Counted from the first letter of the stretch, positions 17,691-25,223 are shown. The stretch: DNA of 52,263 nt from Ruminococcus sp. (GCA_017513795.1 JAFXEJ010000125.1:1-52263), one strand, 5' to 3'. A program made the numbers and translations. Notes: generated by a model not told the origin, from the letters alone.

Positions 17691-18803
17691 ATGTATGATT
17701 ATCTGGTAGTAGGCGCAGGATTATATGGTGCTGTATTTGCTCATGAAGCAAAGAAAGCAGGCAAATCTGTGCTCGTGATAGACAAGCGCCCTAACATTGC
17801 AGGCAATGTTTATACTGAAGAAACAGAAGGCATTAACGTTCACAAATATGGTGCGCATATATTCCATACCAATAACAAGGAAGTATGGAACTATGTAAAT
17901 AAGTTTGCTGAATTTAATCGCTTTACGAATTCACCTGTTGCAAATTATAAGGGGGAACTTTATTCACTTCCTTTTAATATGTATACCTTTAATAAGATGT
18001 GGGGAGTTGTAACTCCTGAAGAAGCTGCTGAAAAAATTGCAGAGCAGCGCAAGGAGATTACTGGTGAACCAAAAAATCTTGAAGAACAGGCTATATCTCT
18101 TGTAGGCCGTGATATTTATGAAAAGCTTATAAAGGGTTATACTGAAAAGCAGTGGGGACGTGACTGTAAGGACCTTCCTTCGTTTATCATCAAGCGTCTG
18201 CCAGTGCGCCTGACTTTTGACAATAACTATTTCAATGCGCTCTATCAGGGAATTCCTGTAGGCGGCTATACACAGATGGTTGCTAATATGCTTGAAGGCA
18301 TAGAGGTTCGTCTTGATACAGATTACCTCAAAAACAAGGCTGAACTGGATGCAATTGCAGAAAAGGTTATTTACACAGGTCCTATTGATGCATATTTCGA
18401 TTTTAAACTTGGTACATTGGAATATCGTAGTGTTCGTTTTGAAAATGAACTGCTGGATATCCCGAACTTCCAGGGAAATGCGGCTGTAAATTATACAGAC
18501 CGTGAAACTCCATGGACAAGAATTATTGAGCACAAGTGGTTTGAATTCGGCAAGGATAAGAATGGAAATGATCTTCCGAAAACTGTAATCAGCCGTGAAT
18601 TTTCGTCAGAGTGGAAGCCGGGCGATGAGCCATATTATCCGGTCAACGATGAGAAGAACGGTGCGCTTTATGCAGAATACAAAAAGCTTGCAGAAACAGA
18701 ACAGAATATCATCTTTGGCGGACGTCTTGGAGAATATAAGTATTATGACATGGATGCTGTTATTGCTTCTGCACTTGAACTCACAAAAAAGGAACTGCAA
18801 TAA
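17691..18803 (+). CDS. glf: UDP-galactopyranose mutase
   Basis: A flavoenzyme that interconverts UDP-galactopyranose and UDP-galactofuranose, supplying Galf for the polymer. The FAD-binding motif GAGLYG is at 8-13, followed by the family blocks HKYGAHIFHTNNKEVW, LPFNMYTFNKMWG and YTEKQWGRD. The 370-residue length is normal. It is the last gene of the operon, followed by a strong terminator. Its presence predicts galactofuranose in the polysaccharide, yet no dedicated galactofuranosyltransferase is recognisable besides the single GT2. Confidence 0.95.
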   Translation: MYDYLVVGAGLYGAVFAHEAKKAGKSVLVIDKRPNIAGNVYTEETEGINVHKYGAHIFHTNNKEVWNYVNKFAEFNRFTNSPVANYKGELYSLPFNMYTFNKMWGVVTPEEAAEKIAEQRKEITGEPKNLEEQAISLVGRDIYEKLIKGYTEKQWGRDCKDLPSFIIKRLPVRLTFDNNYFNALYQGIPVGGYTQMVANMLEGIEVRLDTDYLKNKAELDAIAEKVIYTGPIDAYFDFKLGTLEYRSVRFENELLDIPNFQGNAAVNYTDRETPWTRIIEHKWFEFGKDKNGNDLPKTVISREFSSEWKPGDEPYYPVNDEKNGALYAEYKKLAETEQNIIFGGRLGEYKYYDMDAVIASALELTKKELQ

Positions 18804-18835
18804 TTTAAGATATATAATTCAGGTAAATATAAGAA

Positions 18836-18869
18836 CAGCCGTACATTTAAAATGTACGGCTGATTTTTT
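18836..18869. terminator. Bidirectional terminator between glf and the LRR-dockerin gene
   Basis: Stem of at least 11 bp (CAGCCGTACAT with its complement, 18836-18862) followed on the plus strand by six T residues. It lies between convergent genes and abuts the stop codon of the minus-strand gene. On the minus strand the downstream tract is only T-rich, so it is stronger for the polysaccharide operon. Confidence 0.9.
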
Positions 18870-20055
18870 ATGCCTGTTCAGGAAGTTCAGATATGAGACT
18901 AAGAGTATATCTCTGGATAGAAAGTGCATCCTTGTTTGTAATTCCGTCGCCGGGATTGCATACGTCTGCATTTGCGAGGGCTTCCTCATTAAGCTGATAC
19001 TGGTCAGGATTTCCGAGGTACTGAAGGATAAGAACAGCGTCGTTAAGAAGAACCTTGCCGTCGCAGTTAGTATCGCCGTATAAAATTTCCTGAACAGGAG
19101 GAGCGTCTTCAAAGACAAGCTTAGCATTATTGAGGAATTTATCATCTGCTGATTTTTCTACCTTGTCCCAGTCTTCCTTTGTACCGCAGAATGTAATGGT
19201 TGCGGAATTGGTAATATCAGAGAATGCATAGCTGTCGATAGTTTTAAGCTTGTTTGAAAGCTTGAGACTGCTCAGCTTGTTGCAGTAAGCGAAAGCCATG
19301 CTTTCGATAGCAGTTGCGCCTACAGCCTCAACTGAGGTGAGATTGTCACAGAAGAAGAATGTATTGTCGCTTATTTTGTTGATTGTCGGCGGAAAAATAA
19401 CTGAGGTAATATTGCTGTTTCTTGCAAAAGCACTTGAAGAAACATATTTTACATCATCGGGGATAACGATATCGCCTTTTGCAGTTGTTCCGTCGAGTAG
19501 AGTTCCGTTAATGATTACGAGCGGATTTTCCTTGCGTTTAGCGTCAAGCCATGGAGTTGAATCAAATGCCTTTGAGTGGATTTCAACGGTGTGGTCAGGA
19601 AATTCTATTGTTTCAAGCTTATGACACATTTCAAATGCGTGAAGCTCAATAACTTCAAGATTTGCTGGAAGCTTTACTGTAGTAAGTTCGCTTGACATAC
19701 CGAATGCGTATCCGCCGATTCTTGTAATGGAATCCGGAAGTGTAAGGGTTTTGAGTGAGCAGAGCTGGAATGCGTACATCTGGATAGCAGTAACGGGCAA
19801 ACCGTCGATAGTATCCGGAATTTCGAGGGATGTTGTTCCGTCTGCGCATCCAGTAATTTCAATATGATCAGTATATTTTGCGTAATTGATTGCGCCGAGT
19901 GTGCCGGGAGTATAGTTGAAATCAGTGTTAGCGTATGCTGTAAGCTGTGCCGGAGCATCTGCGCTGTTTGGTGTTCCAAGCGGCATTCCGGCAGTAAGTG
20001 TGATGGCTGCGGCAATAGCAGCTATTTTCATAATTCTTTCCTTAGTCTTGTTCAT
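18868..20055 (-). CDS. Secreted leucine-rich-repeat protein with C-terminal dockerin
   Basis: A 395-residue exported protein. MNKTKERIMKIAAIAAAITLTAG is a signal peptide; the middle (about 60-320) carries BspA-like LRR_5 repeats with the pattern I-x-x-x-AF-x-x-C-x-x-L-x-x-x-x-L-P. The C-terminal 70 residues form a type I dockerin: GDTNCDGKVLLNDAVLILQY and ADVCNPGDGITNKDALSIQR are its two calcium-binding F-hand repeats. Dockerins plug into cohesins of a cellulosome scaffold, so this protein may be a non-enzymatic, perhaps adhesive or scaffold-bound, component. The start at 20055 has GGAGG 7 bases upstream; the longer frame to 20112 is not supported. Confidence 0.9.
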   Translation of the reverse strand: MNKTKERIMKIAAIAAAITLTAGMPLGTPNSADAPAQLTAYANTDFNYTPGTLGAINYAKYTDHIEITGCADGTTSLEIPDTIDGLPVTAIQMYAFQLCSLKTLTLPDSITRIGGYAFGMSSELTTVKLPANLEVIELHAFEMCHKLETIEFPDHTVEIHSKAFDSTPWLDAKRKENPLVIINGTLLDGTTAKGDIVIPDDVKYVSSSAFARNSNITSVIFPPTINKISDNTFFFCDNLTSVEAVGATAIESMAFAYCNKLSSLKLSNKLKTIDSYAFSDITNSATITFCGTKEDWDKVEKSADDKFLNNAKLVFEDAPPVQEILYGDTNCDGKVLLNDAVLILQYLGNPDQYQLNEEALANADVCNPGDGITNKDALSIQRYTLSLISELPEQA

Positions 20056-20148
20056 GATAATTCCTCCGTTCAAAAAATATAATGTTATAAACTTGTCTGG
20101 GGTTATCTGCAATTACGGCAGATATTTTAAGTCCGATACTATATTATT

Positions 20149-20177
20149 ATTATATCATAAAAATACAAATATTTCAA
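20149..20177 (-). promoter_or_regulatory. Promoter of the LRR-dockerin gene
   Basis: On the minus strand TTGAAA (20177-20172), 17-base spacer, TATAAT (20154-20149) with an extended -10 TG. The leader is about 87 nt. Confidence 0.85.
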
Positions 20178-20210
20178 CAGTTTCTGTGATTAATATTAGA
20201 CAAAAATTGA

Positions 20211-20245
20211 AAATAAAAAAGCTGTACAGTTGCGCTGTACAGCTT
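20211..20245 (-). terminator. Terminator of the M23 peptidase gene
   Basis: Minus-strand hairpin with an 11-bp perfect stem (20245-20235 with 20229-20219) and 5-base loop, followed by U-rich sequence with a run of six T. It lies 11 bases after the stop codon. Confidence 0.9.
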
Positions 20246-20255
20246 CATTATGATT

Positions 20256-22001
20256 TTATTCCTCATCCTCCGGAACATCAGTGCCGTCAACGGTATTGAG
20301 GAACAATTCCGGATTAAGGCATATACCCATATATCTTACTTCAAAATGGAGATGAGCACCATAGGAATTTCCCGTATCTCCGACTGCACCGATAAGCTGA
20401 CCTTTGGTAACAGTCTGATTCTCAACGGCAAAAACAGCACTCATGTGACCGTATACTGTCTGATAGCCGTTAAGGTGATCTATCTGTACCATATAACCGT
20501 AACCGCCGGAATTCCAGCCGGCAGAAATAACAACTCCGTCAGCGGCAGCGTAAATATCAGTACCCTCGTTGGCAGCGATATCAAGCCCCTTGTGATCTCG
20601 GTCACTGATAAATGTATCGCTTATCCAGCCGCCGTCAAGAGGCCAGCCCATTTCGCCGGATCCGGTAACAGGACGGCAGTGCGGGTCAGGACGCGCAGCA
20701 TAAGTTCCGATACCTATCTGTTCGATGACGGGTTCTTTTGTCACAACAGAGCGTACTGTTCTGCGTGATCTTTCGATTCCGTCAACGTAGGTGACTTCTG
20801 TATTGCTTATCTTTTCGCCGGGTGCACCCTTTACAAGGATTGATCTTACACCGACGTTAAGTGCGCTTGTCTCGTATTCAACTGTTTCATAGTCGAGGAA
20901 AGAAAGTGTTTCAAACTCCCTGACGTACTGGATAGGGAGGAAGCTTTCTGTTTCGATGATATTCACGACCTGACCGTTTTTCAGAGAAGTGCTTGCGTTG
21001 TATGGATTCAGCCTTTTGAAATCCTCAAGGCTCATGTTGTACATCTGACATACAGAAACGCTTGTATCGCCATTCTGTGCGATATATACGCCTTTTTTCT
21101 CTGTGGAGGAAGTAAGCATATCTATCGCTGGCTTTTCAGCCATAACGCTGTCCTGAAGATAGATTCCCTGTGTATATTCGATCTTGTTTTTATATGAAAG
21201 ATTATGCACCTCGCCGTCAACCTTGTAGTTTACAAGCCTGTCAGAGAGTGCTTCCTGTATAGTGTCCTTGTTTTTTACAGCGGCTATAAATTTTCCGTCG
21301 ATGTAAATTCCCCATGCTTCGGTAAGCTTCTCATTGGAAGCCGCAAGCATTTCGTTGGCAAGCTGATCGTAGCTGAGGAGTTTGTCGTCATCGGAGATTA
21401 TTTTAAGCGAGAAGTTGGCTGAAAGGTTTAGCGTCTTATCGCTTTCGGCGTAAGAGATTCTCTGCTGAACCTCACGTTCAGCCTTTTCAAAGTCAGCTTC
21501 TGCGCTGATAATTCCTATTTCTTTTCCGTTGAAGTCAACAACTATTCCGTATTCAAGACCTGAGCCATATCTCACGACAGCAATAAGAAATGCTATGGAA
21601 ACTATCGGCATGATGTAGTTAAATAAGGTATAGAATACACCTTCCTCACCGAAAAGGAAAGATCCGGCAAAGCGTGTGACTGCGCCGGCATGAGCGGCTT
21701 TTCCACGTTTTTTAGCCTTTTTGACATTGTTATAGAGTTCCTTGTTGCGCCGTGTACGGAAGCGTATGGATTCCGTCATTCCACGCCAGAACCATCTGAT
21801 TCCTCTGAAAGCGAAGGAAAGGAATCCAAGCAGTTCAGAGAGAATAAGCTTAATTCCCTTGACAGCTCCGAGAGCGGCAATGGCAAGAACTTTTACTGCG
21901 CACAATCCAAGACGTGCGAACATACCAACAGCCTTATCTGCGGTTCGCATGAATATATTATCCGGATGCTCCGGATATTGTTCCTGTTCTTCTATATCCA
22001 T
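20256..22001 (-). CDS. Membrane-anchored M23 peptidase with LysM-like and G5 domains
   Basis: A 581-residue cell-wall hydrolase. The first 130 residues are basic and partly amphipathic; a membrane segment (IMPIVSIAFLIAVV) follows near residue 130-145. Outside lie a long linker region, a LysM-like stretch (about 300-350, IAQNGDTSVSVCQMYNM), a G5 domain (about 370-420, EKISNTEVTYVDGIERSRRT), and the zinc peptidase with H470/D474 in HKGLDIAA and H550/H552 in AHLHFEVR. M23 enzymes cut peptide bridges of peptidoglycan during growth or division. AAAGGAG precedes the ATG. A WalR-box-like repeat sits in its leader. Confidence 0.92.
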   Translation of the reverse strand: MDIEEQEQYPEHPDNIFMRTADKAVGMFARLGLCAVKVLAIAALGAVKGIKLILSELLGFLSFAFRGIRWFWRGMTESIRFRTRRNKELYNNVKKAKKRGKAAHAGAVTRFAGSFLFGEEGVFYTLFNYIMPIVSIAFLIAVVRYGSGLEYGIVVDFNGKEIGIISAEADFEKAEREVQQRISYAESDKTLNLSANFSLKIISDDDKLLSYDQLANEMLAASNEKLTEAWGIYIDGKFIAAVKNKDTIQEALSDRLVNYKVDGEVHNLSYKNKIEYTQGIYLQDSVMAEKPAIDMLTSSTEKKGVYIAQNGDTSVSVCQMYNMSLEDFKRLNPYNASTSLKNGQVVNIIETESFLPIQYVREFETLSFLDYETVEYETSALNVGVRSILVKGAPGEKISNTEVTYVDGIERSRRTVRSVVTKEPVIEQIGIGTYAARPDPHCRPVTGSGEMGWPLDGGWISDTFISDRDHKGLDIAANEGTDIYAAADGVVISAGWNSGGYGYMVQIDHLNGYQTVYGHMSAVFAVENQTVTKGQLIGAVGDTGNSYGAHLHFEVRYMGICLNPELFLNTVDGTDVPEDEE

Positions 22002-22016
22002 TCAGACGCTCCTTTC

Positions 22017-22033
22017 GTTACAAAGTGGTTACA
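22017..22033 (-). promoter_or_regulatory. WalR-box-like direct repeat at the M23 peptidase promoter
   Basis: On the minus strand TGTAAC, five bases, TGTAAC, which fits the published WalR (YycF) consensus TGTWAH-N5-TGTWAH exactly. It lies just after the predicted start of transcription (-10 at 22041-22046), a position more typical of repression than activation. WalRK controls cell-wall hydrolases in Firmicutes; regulation here is inferred. Confidence 0.5.
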
Positions 22034-22040
22034 TTGTAAT

Positions 22041-22068
22041 ATTATAGCAATTTTTTAGCAAAATACAA
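22041..22068 (-). promoter_or_regulatory. Promoter of the M23 peptidase gene
   Basis: Minus-strand TTGTAT (22068-22063), 16-base spacer, TATAAT (22046-22041). The -35 is imperfect, which fits a regulated promoter. Confidence 0.65.
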
Positions 22069-22133
22069 CGAGAATTAAGGCTTTTTTTCTGTGTAATGTG
22101 ATTTTTTGTATAACTCCACAAATAAGGTGGGAT

Positions 22134-22613
22134 TTATTTGCTTTCGTTTGTGAAATGCCACGAATAGTCAAGCATTTCGGGAGTGTAGTTTTCAAGAGCT
22201 TCAAGAAGCGGAAGAACATCTCTCTGTGCAGAATCAAGATCGTGCTCAAGGTAATTACCGCATTCGATTTCGGTACAGCCGGGAATTTCCTCATTATAGT
22301 CCGCAATAAAGCGGTATGCGCTCTTTACAAGTGAAATTGCATCCTCGTGGGACATTCCTCTTGTAAGCAGATAAAATCCTGTGCGGCATCCCATGGGACC
22401 TACATATACAATATTCTTTCCGAATGCGGAATTTCTTGCGTATGTAGCGAAAAGGTGTTCAATTGTGTGAAGCGACGGACTTGAAATATAAACTCCGCCG
22501 TTTGGTTTCACCATGCGTACATCGTATGTTATTATATCATCATCAATGCGTGAAATATACATTCCCACGCCGAATTTAGTGTGGTCTACCTGAAAGCTTG
22601 CAATTTTTTCCAT
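22134..22613 (-). CDS. luxS: S-ribosylhomocysteine lyase (LuxS), probable independent start
   Basis: The ATG at 22613 lies 9 bases after AAGGAG and begins a standard 159-residue LuxS, so this part is very likely translated by itself as well as through the fusion. LuxS splits S-ribosylhomocysteine into homocysteine and the autoinducer-2 precursor DPD in the activated methyl cycle. The metal site is HTIEH (H49, H53) with C118 in IECGN, and C76 in GCRTGFY is the catalytic cysteine. All key residues are present. The N-terminus is of the shorter MEKIASF type. Confidence 0.92.
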   Translation of the reverse strand: MEKIASFQVDHTKFGVGMYISRIDDDIITYDVRMVKPNGGVYISSPSLHTIEHLFATYARNSAFGKNIVYVGPMGCRTGFYLLTRGMSHEDAISLVKSAYRFIADYNEEIPGCTEIECGNYLEHDLDSAQRDVLPLLEALENYTPEMLDYSWHFTNESK

Positions 22614-23468
22614 GGTATTATTCTCCTTAAAAAGATTTTTCATATCCTCCGGTATCGGCGAGTGTACAGTAAGTTCTTTTCCCGTGACCGGATCGGTAAA
22701 CGTCATTTCTCCGCAGTGGAGTCCCTGACGTGATATATATTTTCTCGAACCGCCGTAGAGATCATCTCCGGCAAGAGGATGTCCGATATGCGAAAAATGC
22801 ACTCTTATCTGATGTGTTCTGCCGGTTTCAAGCTCTATCCGCAGAAGCGAGTGATTTCCGTCAGTCTGAATTCTCCGGTAATGCGTGACAGCTCTCTGAC
22901 CGTCCTCACGGACGCACCGGAGAATTATTGATTCGCACTGACGTGCAATCGGAGCGTCAATCGTACCCTGTTCGGGTGTAACTCCCTGAGCGGCGGCATA
23001 GTAGACTTTTTTGCAGCTGTTCTGGAGAATCCTTGCGGAATATGCGTCCTTTGCGACAACGCACAGACCGGAAGTATCTCTGTCAAGGCGGTTTACGGCA
23101 CGGAAGGCAAGTCCGGGATACATAGCGGCAAAGCAGTTGCCGAGGGTATCGCCCTGATGACGTATCGACGGATGAACGGGCATTCCGCCGGGCTTGCTGA
23201 ATACAACAACAGCGTCGTTTTCAAAGGCAACAGGCACTTTAAGGGTGGGAGCTGCCTCCAGCGGAGAACCGGTATCAGGACGCAGTATAATTTCATCGCC
23301 GTTTTCGACAAGATCAATACTGCGGATAGTTATGCCGTTTCGTGTAATACCGCCGTCAAGCCGTTTCAGTCGTGTAAGAAGCCGTCTTGATACGCCTTGC
23401 TTTTCCATGAGGAATTTTTGCAGCGTCATTGGCTGGTCGCAGCTGACTTTCAGTTTTATTTCCTTCAT
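22134..23468 (-). CDS. RluD-type pseudouridine synthase fused in frame to LuxS
   Basis: A continuous 444-codon frame. Residues 1-60 are an S4-like RNA-binding segment (SRRLLTRLKRL), 75-285 the RluA/RluD pseudouridine synthase core with catalytic Asp in NRLDRDTSGL and the RTHQIRVHFSHIGHPLAGD block; residues 286-444 are a complete LuxS. The synthase part ends at the natural family end (PIPEDMKNLF) and no stop separates it from luxS. A sixth T in the run of five just before AAGGAG would create a TAA there, so the fusion could stem from a one-base change or error. The start has GAGG upstream. The leading 113 bases overlap the preceding gene in another frame. Confidence 0.8.
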   Translation of the reverse strand: MKEIKLKVSCDQPMTLQKFLMEKQGVSRRLLTRLKRLDGGITRNGITIRSIDLVENGDEIILRPDTGSPLEAAPTLKVPVAFENDAVVVFSKPGGMPVHPSIRHQGDTLGNCFAAMYPGLAFRAVNRLDRDTSGLCVVAKDAYSARILQNSCKKVYYAAAQGVTPEQGTIDAPIARQCESIILRCVREDGQRAVTHYRRIQTDGNHSLLRIELETGRTHQIRVHFSHIGHPLAGDDLYGGSRKYISRQGLHCGEMTFTDPVTGKELTVHSPIPEDMKNLFKENNTMEKIASFQVDHTKFGVGMYISRIDDDIITYDVRMVKPNGGVYISSPSLHTIEHLFATYARNSAFGKNIVYVGPMGCRTGFYLLTRGMSHEDAISLVKSAYRFIADYNEEIPGCTEIECGNYLEHDLDSAQRDVLPLLEALENYTPEMLDYSWHFTNESK

Positions 23469-24225
23469 ATTCGTCCTCTTTGATATAAATTGAAATGCAC
23501 AGAGCCGCTGCTGTCATAAGGCGTGTGCAGGCAACGGGAAGTCCGATTACCGACACAATTGGCAGAAAATATACAGCTGCCAGTCCGGCAAGAGCTTTTT
23601 TTCGTCCGTTCATGAATCTTATTGTCATAAAAATTATACGGAAAGGTGATTTTTCCGGAAAATGCGCCATGAGAAACGGTGCTGCGGCAAGGCTTAATTT
23701 CAGGGAAATCCACATCAGGAGAGAAACTGCCGTCAGCATGAATGCGTGACAGGTGAGGAAAAGCTCCCGTGCATTGTAGGCAGTTGAAAACAGCGTACAG
23801 GCTGTGATCCCGAAGAAAGCCGCCGGAGCAAGAGCGATAAGCGATACTGCCTTCGACATGATAGAAAGTCCGAGACTTTTCCGGAAATATTTCCGGCTCA
23901 TGAGTATTCTTGGAAGCGGCGTGAGTGATTTCCGGCTGCTGCAAAGTTCGGTAAGGCGATAAGCTGCTGCGAAAGTCAGCGGAGCAGAAACAGTTACTCT
24001 CAGTATAGTGATAATTACGGCAACGGCAAGCTGAATACGGCTTCCGCCGCTGAAAAGAGCTGCCGGCTGCATTTGTCCGAAATAAAGAAGAAGGCTGTAT
24101 ATTGCTGCTTCTGCGCACCGGAAGAAAAGCTCTGCCGCTATCGGAAGCAGACATATCGTCATGGTGACAGCTTTTCTGCCTTTCAGAAGCCTTCCAGAAA
24201 ATGAAATAAGCTCACTGATTTTCAT
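23356..24225 (-). CDS. Integral membrane protein of unknown function
   Basis: A 289-residue protein with about five to six hydrophobic segments (for example ICLLPIAAELFF, LIALAPAAFFGITACTLF and LAGLAAVYFLPIVSVIG) and basic loops, ending in a hydrophilic tail of about 40 residues. I do not recognise the family; it has the look of DUF975-like or similar Firmicutes membrane proteins. The ATG at 24225 has GGAGG 7 bases upstream. Its last 113 bases overlap the start of the pseudouridine synthase gene in a different frame, unusually long for two genuine genes, so the true C-terminus may be shorter. Confidence 0.65.
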   Translation of the reverse strand: MKISELISFSGRLLKGRKAVTMTICLLPIAAELFFRCAEAAIYSLLLYFGQMQPAALFSGGSRIQLAVAVIITILRVTVSAPLTFAAAYRLTELCSSRKSLTPLPRILMSRKYFRKSLGLSIMSKAVSLIALAPAAFFGITACTLFSTAYNARELFLTCHAFMLTAVSLLMWISLKLSLAAAPFLMAHFPEKSPFRIIFMTIRFMNGRKKALAGLAAVYFLPIVSVIGLPVACTRLMTAAALCISIYIKEDEYEGNKTESQLRPANDAAKIPHGKARRIKTASYTTETA

Positions 24226-24291
24226 ATCACTATTCCTCCATATCACAGGGATGTTTTGGATAGTGTATGTCATATTATGGAGATTATTCAG

Positions 24292-24941
24292 TTATGAGAA
24301 GAAATCCTCATCAACAGGATCGGGAATTTTTTCGTAGGGACAGTAGCCGAGAATCTCAAACGCCTGAGAATTAAGCCACATCTGGGCGGTAACAATTATA
24401 TCGAAGCCCTCGCCGAAATCGGCAGTAAGTGTTTTCGGATCGTATTTAGGAAGTCCGAAACAGCTGAGCATATTGGAAATAACACCGCCGTGAGTTATCA
24501 TGGCACAATGAGTAAGTCCGTCGTTCATCATATCCATAATTATCTCGTGGAGAGCCTTGAAAGTACGGGCAGTCATTTCCTCAAGGCTTTCTCCCTGAGG
24601 AGGACGTGCATCCATGCTTCCTCTTAGCCATGCCTTGTAATCATCACGTCCAAGAAGTTCATCAACGCTTTTATTTTCAAATTCTCCGAGATTGAGCTCA
24701 CGGAGATCGTCTACGGTACATAATTCAGTACAGGGAAAGAGTATTTCTGCCGTTTCAGTACAGCGTCTGAGGGGAGAAGAATATACTCTGTGGACAGTGG
24801 GTAGTCAAATTCGTCCATTTTTGCGGCAAGCTCTGCCGAGCCTTTTCCGGAGAGCGGAAGATCAGTCGAGCCGATATATATGCCGTTTTCGTTAGCCTTT
24901 GTCAGACCGTGGCGAAGAACGCTTATGCGGTAGCCTTTCAT
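24292..24941 (-). pseudogene. Histidine phosphatase family protein, split by a frameshift
   Basis: Two overlapping frames together encode one phosphoglycerate mutase-like phosphatase of about 216 residues. The first part starts at ATG 24941 (MKGYRISVLRHGLTKAN, with the phospho-accepting His in RHG); the second holds SSPLRRCTETAEILFP, LRELNLGEFEN and the second catalytic His in ITHGGV. The switch falls at a C run (24799-24801 read on the plus strand as GGG): adding one C restores YPTVHRVYSSP and the full family sequence. Either the gene is newly inactivated or a base was lost in sequencing. The family includes cobalamin-pathway and broad phosphatases; the substrate is unknown. Confidence 0.85.
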
Positions 24942-24959
24942 TTTATCAGTCCTCTCAAT

Positions 24960-24995
24960 AAAAATAACCGCCCTCAATCGCAAAGCCGGCGGTTA
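24960..24995 (-). promoter_or_regulatory. Terminator-like hairpin in the leader of the phosphatase operon
   Basis: Minus-strand transcript: TAACCGCC (24995-24988) pairs perfectly with GGCGGTTA (24972-24965) around a 15-base loop, followed by TTTTTATT. It lies between the promoter and the ribosome binding site, so it could attenuate the operon. Confidence 0.6.
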
Positions 24996-25007
24996 CGTTA
25001 TATGTAT

Positions 25008-25036
25008 ATTATATCAGAAAATACGGTTTGTGTCAA
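25008..25036 (-). promoter_or_regulatory. Consensus promoter of the phosphatase-rluD-luxS operon
   Basis: Minus-strand TTGACA (25036-25031), 17 bases, TATAAT (25013-25008) with an extended -10 TG: a full sigma-A consensus. The only gap of the operon with a clear promoter. Confidence 0.9.
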
Positions 25037-25092
25037 TATGTAATATTGCTCCCCGATTATACCTGTATGTATAAAATAAATATGGGCATGCA

Positions 25093-25116
25093 GGGTGCGA
25101 TGTCCGCATCGCCCCT
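25093..25116. repeat. GC-rich palindromic element in the divergent intergenic region
   Basis: GCGATG (25097-25102), TCCG loop, CATCGC (25107-25112), flanked by GGGT and CCCC. It stands out from very AT-rich surroundings and looks like the short dispersed palindromes found between genes in many clostridia. Only one copy is in the window, so dispersal is inferred. Confidence 0.45.
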
Positions 25117-25139
25117 ACATAAGAAATAAAACAGAAAAA

Positions 25140-25223
25140 TATGATTTATATATAGGCAATACAAGCGCAGTTATTATAGTACGGATGGTTATATGATTTT
25201 AGTTTGGTATGATTTTATCATAC
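25140..25223. promoter_or_regulatory. Three TATGATTT repeats and a palindrome upstream of the XRE regulator
   Basis: TATGATTT occurs at 25140-25147, 25192-25199 and 25208-25215; the third copy is part of the perfect palindrome GTATGATTTTATCATAC (25207-25223). A second inverted repeat AATAAG/CTTATT lies at 25289-25309, just before the -35. These are plausible operators for the adjacent regulator; AT-richness makes chance repeats possible. Apart from these and the GC-rich palindrome, I see nothing in 25037-25327. Confidence 0.4.

Noticed and set aside
18595..19083. Plus-strand frame of 162 codons across the end of glf and into the dockerin gene
   Set aside because: Runs through the terminator and two well-supported genes; composition is not protein-like.
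19201..20015. Several frames opposite or shifted to the LRR-dockerin gene
   Set aside because: Shadows of a regular repeat protein; none has a ribosome binding site or known domain.
24960..25036. S-box or methionine riboswitch before the luxS operon
   Set aside because: The leader is under 70 nt and has only one hairpin, too short for a SAM aptamer.
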